Of a DNA stretch of 64,000 bases, positions 11,645 to 32,011 are shown piece after piece. The stretch comes from Biomphalaria glabrata. Taxonomy: Eukaryota; Mollusca; Gastropoda; Planorbidae. The notes under the pieces were generated by a model. It was not told where the DNA came from and did not search any database. It saw only the letters and a list, made by a program, of their open reading frames with translations. The translations under genes and the position numbers were made by a program. Each line of letters opens with the position of its first letter. Position 1 is the first letter of the stretch. The DNA lies in the NCBI RefSeq assembly GCF_947242115.1, contig NC_074725.1, positions 10,330,011-10,394,010 of the forward strand, given 5' to 3'.

Positions 11645-11775
11645 CTTAGACAGACCCTATTGCCATAACAAGAGCCAGACTTAGCAAAACTTTGTTTTAT
11701 AATGAAGAGCTACTGAGAAGAACACGCTAGTTCTTCATGGCACAGACTGCAAAAAAACAACAACAAAAACTTAAA
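11645..11775 (+). mobile_element. LINE 3'-end fragment
   Basis: The stretch from 'cagaccctattgccataaca' to 'ggcacagactgcaaaa' is a diverged match to 53780-53885, the end of a LINE open frame. It finishes in an A-rich tail (11751-11770), typical of target-primed insertion. No intact frame. Confidence 0.5.
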
Positions 11776-12076
11776 GCAACTTGATGCCCTGTGCGGCCCG
11801 CACCCCCTGCACATTGCTAGTTACGCCTCTGCCAGAATCTCACCCTTTCTAATAAAATTGAACCCTAACTTTATAATCCACCAACATGAAAAGTGACACA
11901 TTGTCAGCCAGTCAATATCTTTTTTATTGCCTTATTTCCCTTTCATTTAGTATTCATTACGTCCCTTAAGAAAAATGGTCAATAATATTTTCCATTTAAA
12001 TAATAAAATCAGTCATCCTTATTTTCACATGGCTGTATAGACTTGTTTGAGCTTTGTTGGATACAGAAAGCACAAA

Positions 12077-12085
12077 AATATATAG
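12077..12085 (+). promoter_or_regulatory. TATA-like sequence before the secreted-protein gene
   Basis: ATATATAG lies about 95 bases before the start codon at 12176. No in-frame upstream ATG interrupts the short leader. Assignment rests on position and composition only. Confidence 0.35.
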
Positions 12086-12175
12086 GGGGCCTACCTGTAA
12101 ATGCCGATCTAATATTCGGTTATCGGACATATGCTTAAACAAGCTCCTTAAGTCAGGTAACTGCAGAAGACAGCA

Positions 12176-15100
12176 ATGAGATTTGAAACGACTTTAACAA
12201 TCTTGGCTTTCACGGCCACATTATCGTGTGCTCAAATTTCTCGGCTCATTCCAGACACAGACATAAATGCAACTTTGTTGGTCGGTAAGTTGAGCTTTAT
12301 GTATTTCAGCCTAACCAGTGCCTTGAACAGATGATATCAATAACTGAACATAGGGATGGATTTACTTATAGCCAACATAAACTAAAGCTGAGGGCCCCAA
12401 AAGTGTTTCCAGTGATAGTTTTACCAGATAATAAAAAGGGAGTAGCTAGTGGGAGCCTTATATCTTAAATAGCTTAGGGCTTTATAAATTCTAAATCCGG
12501 CCCTGGACTAACACGTAGGGTTTAGTCTATTTTATAAGTAAGTTTGTCATTTATATAAAAAGCTAAGAAAACGGATGGCTGCCTGGTCGTGCAGTTTGCG
12601 CGCTGGATTGTCGTTCAGACTTATTGATGGTAACGGGCTCAAACTTTGCCGCTCCAATCCCCCGTCGTCCTGCGGGAGGTTAGGACTAGGAAGTAAATTA
12701 TTTTTAACTATGAAGGAGCATGGAGGCCCCTTGGCTGAGCGGTAGAGCGCTTGGCTTCTGAACAGGGGTACCGAGTTTGAATCCTGGTGAGGACTGGAAT
12801 TTTAAATTTTGGGATCTTTTGGCGCCTCTGAGTCCAGCTCTAATGGATACCTGACATTAGTTGAGGAAAAGTAAAGTCGGTTGGTCGCTGGTCGTTAACC
12901 GTAGGCCACAGAATCAGATGACCTTTATATCATCTGCCCTATAGACCACAAGGTCTAAAAGGGAAACTTTATTTTTTTTTTACTTTACTGAAGGAACATC
13001 CGAAACATGTAAAACATTTACAAACATTTAACGTTATATTCTTGCTGGTTTAGTTAAGGATGTGAAGATAACTAACTTCCGAAAACAACAGTGTCAGCCC
13101 AACATTGAGTCAGTAAACATTTAGTAAAGGCCTACCAGCCTTGTGTTAATAAACATTAGAGCAAATCCAATATTAAGTCAGTAAATGTTGTCATTAACAT
13201 TTTTCTCATCCATTGTCTACCAGGTAACTCCATCTATCAGCCACCAAGAAGCAATGAGTACCAGTTACCTAACGATGAGAGAAGATATGCCGCCTTCATT
13301 GAATCACTTGAGAGCTCTAATTTGAGACCAAATACAACTCCAAGCATTGAGGAGGTAAAATACTCAACCTTGTCTTAGTCTTTAGATATACGTTCCTCTA
13401 TACAACAACTAGTTTAATTATTTAATTTTGTCCGTCAGGAAATTTGTCTTACAATTTGTGCATTTTATCATATCTACATACTTGAATATATATATGTCTG
13501 GATCTGTTTATGTTGATCAGATGATTGATTCTCTTTAGTTTGTAGCAACAGAACTACAGATCAAGACATTTACAATAAAGTAATTAACAGGTGCTCATAA
13601 AATATAAATGTTTAGGTCAGAACGGCAACAGTCTAGTCTCAGTCACTAGAATAAACAATGTTACCTCTATAAAAGTCTAGCCTCAACTGTCCATTTATCT
13701 AGATCTAATCTATAGTCTCGCTTTGCGTTAATGACGTCACAATTGCGCGTTCACTAGCAGTCACCTAATATACATATATATATCCAAGTCTACGTTCATA
13801 CACTATTGATTGCATCGACAGGTGAGTGTACTGCTAAGTAATGTCACAGCTATTACAGAGATTATTGACGATAGAGTAACCGGTGACAACACGACGGTCA
13901 CTAGAAAGCTAGATCTGGTCAACCGTGTTAAAGCCGACTTGTCACGGTCCGTGTCCTACATAAATTTCTTGGAGCCCCTAACGTGGTATGGTAACGTTAT
14001 GGGGTGAGTACATGTTTTGTAAAAATTAAGAAATAAAATCATTTTAATACTAAACCATTATTTCTAGAATTATACTTAATAAGCTTATTCAAAATCTACA
14101 ATGCTGAATGACAAATAAACCTCAGAGTTTATTCTACATGAAATGAATTCTCCGGTTGGAGATGAATTAGTCACACCCTTCGCAAGCCTGCATCCAACAA
14201 AACTAGGAAAGCCACAACTTGGAACCCCCAAAGAAAAATGAAAAGGGTTACGCCTCAGGATACATGGCGCCTCGATTTGAAATCAGATGGGCAAGAGACT
14301 AGTTAGAGAGACTAGCCCAGTACAGAGACGCATAGAAAAGGATAGTTTTCTTAGTAATCGTAATCTTTGCTGCCCTTTTTTTGCTGATATAATCATTAAT
14401 CCTTGGCGTTTCATTTTGAGCCTCTGTGTCTGTCAGTTGCTGTCCAAGGTATCAGTCGTTCCAGTGCGGTACCACCGTGGAGTCTTTGCGTCTACCGTGC
14501 ATGTTCTACTGGCCGTACGGATGGTGCTGTCCTATACAAGAAGTCTACATCAGTAAATGTAACTGCAAGAAAGTTTTTATTTGTTTATAAATCTTTTTTA
14601 ACTTGTATGCATCAAGAATGGCTACAGTAAAGTTTAGACAAAACACATTGTGGTGATGCAAGTACCTTTCAGTCTTTATTTGCAAAGAATTTAATAACAA
14701 TATATGTGCATAAGGTTAACATTCAACGCAAACGAATTCACTAGATGTTTTCTTTCTCATTGTTGACAAGACACGCTCGTGACTGCTCTCCAGTCCACTA
14801 ACTGTCCAGGTACACAACACTTGACCGTGTGTCACGGTTGGCCACACATGCCGTATAGTAACTAAGTCACAACACACATGGAAAGAAAGTGATCAGCTAA
14901 CGCTGTGACAAAATAAATGTAGACGCTTGATAGATTTTTTATTAGCTTAAAATTTATAATAACAAAAGCCAATGAAATAAATATTAACAAAAGTATGCTG
15001 AAAAAGCAATATGAAAAAACAAAATATAAACAAACAAACAAAAAAAAAATACGCGAAAAAAACTAAAAAAAAACAACAGAGCTTATATAAGGGAACGAAT

Positions 15101-16590
15101 AAAAAAAAACTGACATATCGCAACGATGCAAGATTTACCTCCCCTTTTCTTTATAAACCACAACATATTATTGAAATAATTGGTTAACAACTTTTTGATT
15201 GACTCATACATCAGATCTGACAATGAATAATTGTGCAGAGTTTCCACTTGATCCAAGAACGGAAAGTGGGAGAACTAACGTGTTTACAAGATTTGTAGGC
15301 CTACCAAACAGACGGACAGAGTGACTTGATAGAAGCTTTGTACAAATTGGAATATTTCGAAGCATCAAGACACTGTCTTTGAGTCCTAAGATTAAGAATT
15401 AGTGTACAATTTAACGTGACTAAGAAGACCCAGTTGCGACCTATACATTTTTCTAGACATAATGCAGACCAAGCCGTTGTCCGCGGGGTGGTTTATTAAA
15501 TTTTTTTTCTCCTTCTGCACCATTTTTCGACAAGAACTTTTCCTGGGGACTCAAATGTATCTTCTGCAAACTTCGTGAGAGTTTTCCATTTTCCATTTTT
15601 CAGAAGTCATTGACTGTCTTAATGTCAGTGAAGGCAAACTTTCTCAAAGACGTTTTTGGAAACCTTAGTCATTCCAAAGTGGCTTTCGATAGCCATTCGC
15701 TTCCAGATAGATTTGATCCTCTATGCCAGTGAGGGCCAACTGGCGCCTGGGTTGATCTTTATAGTTCATGGCGCCCACAGACATACTGTAGATATAACTC
15801 ATTCCAATAGGGAATCATTGTAGTGATGGGATTGTGTAGTCAAGACAGTGTTGTAAAAACTTTATAAAGTTCCCAACCCCCCCAGAACTATGTGTAATCA
15901 TTTAAACAGCATTGTTATTCCAAAGATACAAGGTTAAAGCATAAACTTAAACAGAAACACTATTTAAATTAACACAAAGCAATTATTCTAGACCTTGGAA
16001 TCATTATTATTATGAACGCACTTTATAAACAAACAATTCAATCGAAAAATTACAACGGTCACTGAGGCCCCCGAAGCAGTCAATGCTTCAGCTGATCTAC
16101 TCTGCCCCCCCCCCCACCCCACTTTACGTTCTTACCTTGCTCGAATCATCTAAGGTATTTTTAGCACTTCCCGATGTCGTTTTTTTGTTTTAAACTAACC
16201 TGTAAACAGTTATCAAACTACTGCCATGCTGCACAATTCTTATGTTCTTGACATACACCAGCGACAAACTAACAAGTTTATTTTTTAAACCATGACCTTG
16301 ACGCGTACGTTAGGAGACTGTCATATAAAACGATGCAGACTAATGCTTTTTTTTTTCCAATGCCTCTTTGCAGGACCTGTTATAAGCTGTGCTATAACTG
16401 CATCTACTCAGGTACCTGCGTCCCCCGATACACCTATCAGTCCTACCTGTCAGTGTGTTGGAATGGATGGCTCTGGTACTCACTGTACGTATTTCAGACT
16501 TACCTGCCCACCAGCTGTTACTGCAGCAACAAGGTTCTGTGTACCATGGCGGCAGAGGAGATTAACCCCATCGATGGCACTCAACGCTAA
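12176..16590 (+). CDS. Secreted cysteine-rich protein, 212 aa, 4 exons (paralogue B)
   Basis: Exons are 12176-12284, 13224-13354, 13822-14003 and 16374-16590; all introns are GT-AG and phases fit (1, 0, 2). Total 639 nt. The first 19 residues (MRFETTLTILAFTATLSCA) form a clear signal peptide. Residues 20-142 are hydrophilic, with N-glycosylation sequons at N31, N73, N87 and N103 and dibasic sites at 56-57 and 108-109. Exon 4 encodes a tryptophan/tyrosine-rich domain with eight cysteines: 143, 147, 150, 156, 169, 189, 191 and 197, including PTSCYC. The last exon is homologous to 1784-1949. The tail (aromatic stretch, then P-T-S-C-x-C) recalls the end of Spaetzle/neurotrophin knots, but the N-terminal knot cysteines are missing, so I do not assign that family. 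A secreted ligand, defence peptide or matrix protein are all possible. Gene structure is firm; function is open. Confidence 0.85.
12352..12504. mobile_element. Small MITE in intron 1 of the secreted-protein gene
   Basis: The ends AGGGATGGATTTA and TAAATCCGGCCCT are imperfect inverted repeats around a 153-bp A+T-rich body. No coding capacity. The ends resemble other GGGCCGG-type repeats near 46297-46370 and 50665-50870. Confidence 0.5.
12578..13020 (+). mobile_element. tRNA-derived SINE (type 1), split by a second SINE
   Basis: Promoter-like A and B boxes are at 'tggtcgtgcagtttgcgc' and 'gggctcaaactttgcc'. The body includes 'gtcgtcctgcgggaggtt'. The copy is interrupted at about 12720 and resumes at about 12985 with 'gaaggaacatccgaaacatg'. 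A shortened relative is at 17283-17360. Confidence 0.65.
12721..12984 (+). mobile_element. tRNA-derived SINE (type 2), inserted in the type 1 SINE
   Basis: Box A 'tggctgagcggtagagcgc' and box B 'gagtttgaatcctgg' give a tRNA-like head. The body contains 'gtacctgacatt'-type and 'tcatctgccctatagacc' blocks and ends in a T-rich tail. It is flanked by 'ctatgaaggagcat' and 'actgaaggaacat', an imperfect target duplication. The same family occurs at 18597, 26936, 44857, 55752, 59098 and 61652. Confidence 0.85.
14004..16373 (+). other. Intron 3 of the secreted-protein gene
   Basis: A 2.4-kb intron. It holds a MITE copy at 15076-15341, a C-tract at 16103-16125 and otherwise unassigned A+T-rich DNA. 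Short frames at 14287-14630 show no domain and no codon character. Confidence 0.7.
15076..15341 (+). mobile_element. MITE copy (ACAAAGCTTATATCAA family)
   Basis: The left end 'acagagcttatata' and the right end 'ttgatagaagctttgt' are near inverted repeats. The internal 'gacaatgaataattgtgcag' and 'accaaacagacggacagag' blocks match 110-235 at the window start. It is 266 bp long and non-coding. Confidence 0.7.
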
Positions 16591-16730
16591 AAACGTATGT
16601 CTTAGCTCAAGCTGGACTTTACTGGACAAGCAAGTTACAGTCAGTGGACTACTTACACATATGGACCATATACTTTTGACTGTGCATCATTCATTAAGCC
16701 AATGAGTTAATCAAAGCTTATGGTTCAAAA

Positions 16731-16736
16731 AATAAA
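16731..16736 (+). terminator. Poly(A) signal AATAAA of the secreted-protein gene
   Basis: First AATAAA after the stop at 16588-16590, giving a 3' UTR of about 150-170 bases. A second AATAAA lies near 16940. Confidence 0.55.
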
Positions 16737-17130
16737 AATATGGTTTTAATTAAATGAACAAAAATTCAAGTTAAAAGTTTGCACCTGTATAATCATTATT
16801 TATATGTACTTGATATGTTGTACGTTTTAACTGTGTTGTATCCAAGTCTTTATAGCTATTAAACTTAATGACCATGAAGACAGTGCCTTGTATTTTTTTT
16901 AAATATGGTGTAAGCAAATCCAAGCCCGTGAACATGCAATAAAATATTGTTCACTGTAGTCATATATATATATATATTTTTTTTTTTACTTTTTTTGCCC
17001 AACTATTATTTTTTTAGCATTGCTGTTGGCTATCAATCTAAGACTTTGTTTTGTATTTTTGAGAAAACTTGAACAAGATAAGTATTTAAGAAAGCTATGA
17101 TTAAAAATCTTTTTAAGGTCTGCTTGTCAT

Positions 17131-17700
17131 AAATGTATTTGAGAACCATTTAGTTTAGTTTGTATTTGAGAACCATTTAGTTTAGTTTGTATTTGAGAAC
17201 CATTTAGTTTAGTTTGTATTATGAGGACTGTTTGTTTCAATGTATTTATGCTTTAGATTTACTATACTTTTAAGCACACTTATAAGGCTCCGTGGTCGTG
17301 TGGTATGCACTCTGAAATGTTGGCTTGGTGGTCCCATGTTCTGATAAAACATCAGGAATATGTAAAACTATCAGATATCTCAGATATGAATGTAACTGTG
17401 TTAAAATGAAAATGTATTTGAGAATATATCGATTCAACAATTGTTTGATAGGCCATTGATTGAAAATGTATTTAGTAACCCCTTAGTTCATAATGTGAGA
17501 AGTCTTTGACTCACAATTCACTCTGTATTAAACACTCTGTGAGTCATCGTTACTTGAGAACCCTGTGATTGATAATGTATTTGAGCGCCCATTTATAATG
17601 TATTTAAGAAAGAATGACTTATCATTCTGAGAACCTTTTCATTGAATCGTCAGACTCGAGATAAATTTGAGAACCGTTTTGTCTCAACATGTGTAGACGC
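17131..17700. repeat. 27-bp tandem repeat and degenerate relatives
   Basis: Three close copies of a 27-bp unit with GTATTTGAGAACCATTTAG occupy 17131-17216. Looser copies of 'atgtatttgagaac' recur at irregular spacing to about 17690. A shortened type 1 SINE (17283-17360) interrupts them. The stretch is the spacer between the convergent secreted-protein and transporter genes. Confidence 0.75.
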
Positions 17701-17880
17701 AAGATTTGTTTACAGAAACATCAAGATCTAAATAGAAGCAACATGAGACAACTCTTTGTACATCAAATTTAATTGTATTTAGCCATTGGATTGTTTTTCC
17801 TCCGCGTTTCCACCATAAAACGTGAAGCCTATTTCAATAACTACACACATAAACAAGTCGACTAACACTCATCAAAATGT

Positions 17881-27770
<9,890 letters not shown>

Positions 27771-29588
27771 GGTGCGCTGCTGGTTACGGAAAACAAAATC
27801 ATTTACTGCATTCGTATCTGTGGCAAGCGGAAGAGACGAAAAACCAGTAAATTAGACGTTAAACCCAGATCCAATATTTACATGTCGATCTAGATATACA
27901 ATGACATTTAAGAGTGCTTAGAAATATAATAATGTTTCTTTTTTTGGCTCCTGATATTTCGAAATTTATGTCCAGAAAAAAAGATTGTTCGAAGTGTAGA
28001 GTAAACGTTTAATAGATGTACATTTCTTTGTTTGTGTAACGATGTTACAATTCTTAAAACTTACAGACTTTCCCTTTGAGCTTTGATGTGTCTAATTAAT
28101 ATTGGTCACTCGATGCGTCGTTCAGTCATAATAAAGCCTTATGTTAGATTCCTCTGACTTGTTAGTACAATACATAAATAAAGAAATAGTAATTCTAAGA
28201 AAACCAAGAAAACAAATATGTCCTCCTACCCACCCACAAGTAGAACGGGGAAATGTTTTCTATTCGTTGTGTTTCAAGTAAAAACAAACAAACTTAAAGT
28301 GCACAAAACAGTTCTTATGCAACTATTACTCTTCAAGTTTTTCTCTTTCAAAATGTGGCAATTTATTTAAAAGTTCTGTTTTTAAGTGTTTTGTTGTTGT
28401 TATTGTTTTTTTTTTTTTGTTTTTTTTTTTTTTTAACGGTTTGGGCAATGTATCAGGTTTCAAAATCTCTTAAGAGACAAGCAAAAAAAATATTCTAGTA
28501 TTATTAGTTATAGTTTTAAAGCCCTTATTAAAAATGAAATAAACACGAAAATTGAAAATAATTTAGGTCATATACGACTGTGGTTCTAATGATTATAATC
28601 TCATTAAATAGATGAAGAAAACACCACACTTAGCAATCTTTATTTACACATATATCATTAAATTGTTTAGGACCTAATTTCAGATATATGTAGTAGATTT
28701 TTTTGTACCACTATTAAACCAAACTTACCGAATTTACTCTCATATACCTCCCCCCTCCCACGTTGAGCATACGCGTATAACCCGCGCATGCGTATAACCC
28801 GCGCAAATGACAAAATAAGTAAAAACAAAATAGTACAAACCATACCCTTAAATACCCTGCATGTGACTTGTTGTAGACTACCGGTACATTAAGTACTATC
28901 ATCGGTACTATCGGTTTTCTTGTGGTTTATGATGAGATATTCATAGTTCATAAGGCTTTCCCATGTACATCCCACAACCACACAACGAACTATATGAGGT
29001 ATAGAGACCTACCGGCTATGACTTAGTTTCCGTTATGACATATTTATGTGTAAAATAATTTTTGTATACCTCCCCCCCCCCAAACTTTGTATACCCGCGG
29101 GTTATATGTGCGAAAGTACGGTCTAGACTAGTCTAGAGGTATGTCTGTTTGTTAAGGAGGACAGAAGGAAGGTATATAAGGAAGCATTGCATATAATAGG
29201 AATGGCCAGCTACAAAACTTTCATGTTACGTCTGCAATAAATATTATGATCATTGAAAATATAGAGTTGCCAGTGCATCTCCCCCCCCACACACACACAC
29301 CTTTAACTTTGTATTTTATTAGTTGTTGTTTTTTTTTTCCTTTTTTTTGTAAATTAAAGCTCAGTGTTTTATGTACTATTGCTGCTATACTTTTGAGTTT
29401 TCTTTCACGACATATCTCTTAGAAGAGATTTATACTACTTGGCTAGAGCGAACAATGAGTGAAAGTATTTGTCTACGACGTCTAGATGTCATACGCAAAC
29501 ACGCTGAAAAAATGTGTCATAGACCGTTGATAAATAGTATCTAGGCCTACGCTAAACTAGCACAACTGATTAATAAATGTACACTTAC
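27771..29588 (-). other. Region upstream of the transporter start codon
   Basis: An acceptor-like 'cttgccacag' (minus strand) lies about 45 bases before the ATG, so the 5' UTR is probably spliced. The region contains poly(T) tracts near 28400-28435, a MITE at 28727-29122 and otherwise unassigned A+T-rich DNA. Confidence 0.45.
28727..29122. mobile_element. MITE-like element with CGTATAACCCGCGC motifs
   Basis: Ends ACCGAATTTACTCTCATATA and, inverted, ACCGTACTTTCGCACATATA match at 15 of 20 positions. Both ends carry C-tracts and TATACC. The left part repeats CGTATAACCCGCGCA twice, and the right part has TATACCCGCGGGTTATA. No frame. A target duplication could not be fixed. Confidence 0.6.
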
Positions 29589-29625
29589 CGCTACCCGGGA
29601 ATAGCAGACGTCAGCTGTGCCTTTT
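29589..29625 (-). promoter_or_regulatory. Possible first non-coding exon of the transporter, with CRE-like site
   Basis: On the minus strand, CAGCTGACGTCTGC is followed by 'cccgggtagcg' and a good donor GTAAGT (plus-strand 'acttac' at 29583-29588). TGACGTC is the CREB/ATF core. It is the only GC-richer, donor-tipped stretch upstream of the transporter. A transcript would be needed to confirm it. Confidence 0.25.
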
Positions 29626-30738
29626 TTTTTTCGTTACAGTTAATATTTCACCACATTTATTGGTTTTGATCTTACATATTGCATAAAAGTTCTAGATAGG
29701 ACTCTCTGTCTCTGTCTCTCTCTTATGTCCCTTTACATGTAGAAAATAGTTCCAGTTAGCTCACTTTGTTGTGTCAACCTATCACTTAACACTGATAACA
29801 TGTTATCTTTAAGATATGCCCACTTCACAACTCTAAAATATATATATATATCCGAGACGCGTATTATAGAATAAAATAAGTCTTCCTCGCATAGTGTTGA
29901 TACTTCAGTTTATCTCCAAAGTCACGTCACCTTGCAATGGCCTGGATGTCTATAGTGGTTTCAGCTTTGGGTCTACAGCAGACACATGAAAAGGTCAAAA
30001 ATCATGACAACATGGTGAGAGGGGGAAAGACAAGGAGGCCATGGCATGCTAATTGTGGGTTAAGGGGGAAAAGTAAACACACAGGGTCTCGAGTGTCCGG
30101 TGTTCATTATTATTTTTACACACTTTTTTTTATTTCACTTTAACGTGTGGCTGTCGTTCCGTCCGTCCGTCTTTACAGTCTCGTTTTTTTTTTTCGTTTC
30201 TTTTTTTTGTGTAAAAAATTAATAGCTAGGATGGACCCCACGCCCAGAACAAGTGTGGTGTTTACAACCAACGTGTCTACGTGTATGAAACTATATAATA
30301 CAGACGATACTTTTAAAAAAGCAAATGATTACGTCCTACGCGTCATGCATTCAGTCATGCATATTAAAAAATGACCTAAATTCTGCCAAGTCACTGGTTT
30401 TCCTGGCTAGCTCAAGCAACCCATTCCATGCTCTAATAGCATTGTGTGGCTTGCCTAAACGAAGTCTTCTTACCAATCTAAGCTTCTAAATATACTCCTG
30501 TCTCTAAGTAATTTCAAACCTGGCCTAAATAAAAATAAAATTCTACTTGACATGGTGTCCATGGATTCTCGACTTTTCGTCATCTAAGAGTTAAATACGA
30601 GTTATTACTTATTTACTGTATTTAGTAATTAATTGATCCTTTCGATTCCCAGTGGGGCATAGATTTGCAACAGTACTTTGCCATCAGACTCTATTCTGGT
30701 CGATTCCACTCAGTTGGGTCTATGACCATCCTGCCTTC
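29626..30738. other. Intergenic DNA with one dispersed repeat
   Basis: About 30250-30560 is an interspersed repeat ('gattacgtcctacgcgtcat', 'tcactggttttcctggctag', 'ccattccatgctctaatagc'). A diverged copy of its first part is at 51925-52075. The rest shows short T runs and no gene. Confidence 0.5.
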
Positions 30739-32011
30739 TCTTTTTCTTGGTCTATCGATCTCCGTGTGTTTCATACTTTCTGCAGCCTCTCTCTTGATCT
30801 ATCGATCTCCGTGTGTTTGATACTTTCTGCAGCCTTTCTCTTGGTCTATCGATCTCCGTGTGTTTGATACTTTCTGCAGCCTTTCTCTTGGTCTATCGAT
30901 CTCCGTGTGTTTCATACTTTCTGCAGCCATTCTCTTGGTCTATCGATCTCCGTGTGTTTGATACTTTCTGCAGCCTTTCTCTTGGTCTATCGATCTCCGT
31001 GTGTTTGATACTTTCTGCAGCCTTTCTCTTGGTCTATCGATCTCCGTGTGTTTGATACTTTCTGCAGCCTTTCTCTTGGTCTATCGATCTCAGTGTGTTT
31101 GATACTTTCTGAGCCTTTCTCTTGGTCTATCGATCTCCGTGTGTTTGATACTTTCTGAAGCCTTTCTCTTGGTCTATCGATCTCCGTGTGTTTGATACTT
31201 TCAGCAGCCTTTCTCTTGGTCTATCGATCTCCGTGTGTTTGATACTTTCAGCAGCCTTTCTCTTGGTCTATCGATCTCCGTGTGTTTGATACTTTCAGCA
31301 GCCTTTCTCTTGGTCTATCGATCTCCGTGTGTTTGATACTTTCAGCAGCCTTTCTCTTGGTCTATCGATCTCCGTGTGTTTGATACTTTCTGCAGCCTTT
31401 CTCTTGGTCTATCGATCTCCGTGTGTTTGATACTTTCTGCAGCCTTTCTCTTGGTCTATCGATCTCCGTGTGTTTGATACTTTCAGCAGCCTTTCTCTTG
31501 GTCTATCGATCTCCGTGTGTTTGATACTTTCTGCAGCCTTTCTCTTGGTCTATCGATCTCCGTGTGTTTGATACTTTCAGCAGCCTTTCTCTTGGTCTAT
31601 CGATCTCCGTGTGTTTGATACTTTGAGCAGCCTTTCTCTTGGTCTATCGATCTCCGTGTGTTTGATACTTTCAGCAGCCTTTCTCTTGGTCTATCGATCT
31701 CCGTGTGTTTGATACTTTCTGCAGCCTTTCTCTTGGTCTATCGATCTCCGTGTGTTTGATACTTTCTGCAGCCTTTCTCTTGGTCTATCGATCTCCGTGT
31801 GTTTGATACTTTCTGCAGCCTTTCTCTTGGTCTATCGATCTCCGTGTGTTTGATACTTTCTGAGCCTTTCTCTTGGTCTATCGATCTCCGTGTGTTTGAT
31901 ACTTTCTGCAGCCATTCTCTTGGTCTATCGATCTCCGTTTGTTTGATACTTTCTGCAGCCATTCTCTTGGTCTATCGATCTCCGTGTGTTTCATACTTTC
32001 TGAAGCCTTTC
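30739..32011. repeat. 47-bp minisatellite, about 27 copies
   Basis: Unit of 47 bp with TCTTGGTCTATCGATCTCCG and TGTGTTTGATACTTTCTGCA. Period and length give about 27 copies; a few have one-base deletions. Since 47 is not a multiple of three, frames rotate through the array and the apparent frames at 30652-32125 are not genes. Confidence 0.96.

Noticed and set aside
14287-14630. Overlapping plus-strand frames in intron 3 of the secreted gene
   Set aside because: No similarity, no splice context and inconsistent frames; treated as chance.
12176-16590. IL-17 family assignment
   Set aside because: The C-x-C ending fits loosely, but the IL-17 arginine/tryptophan core and cysteine spacing are not present.
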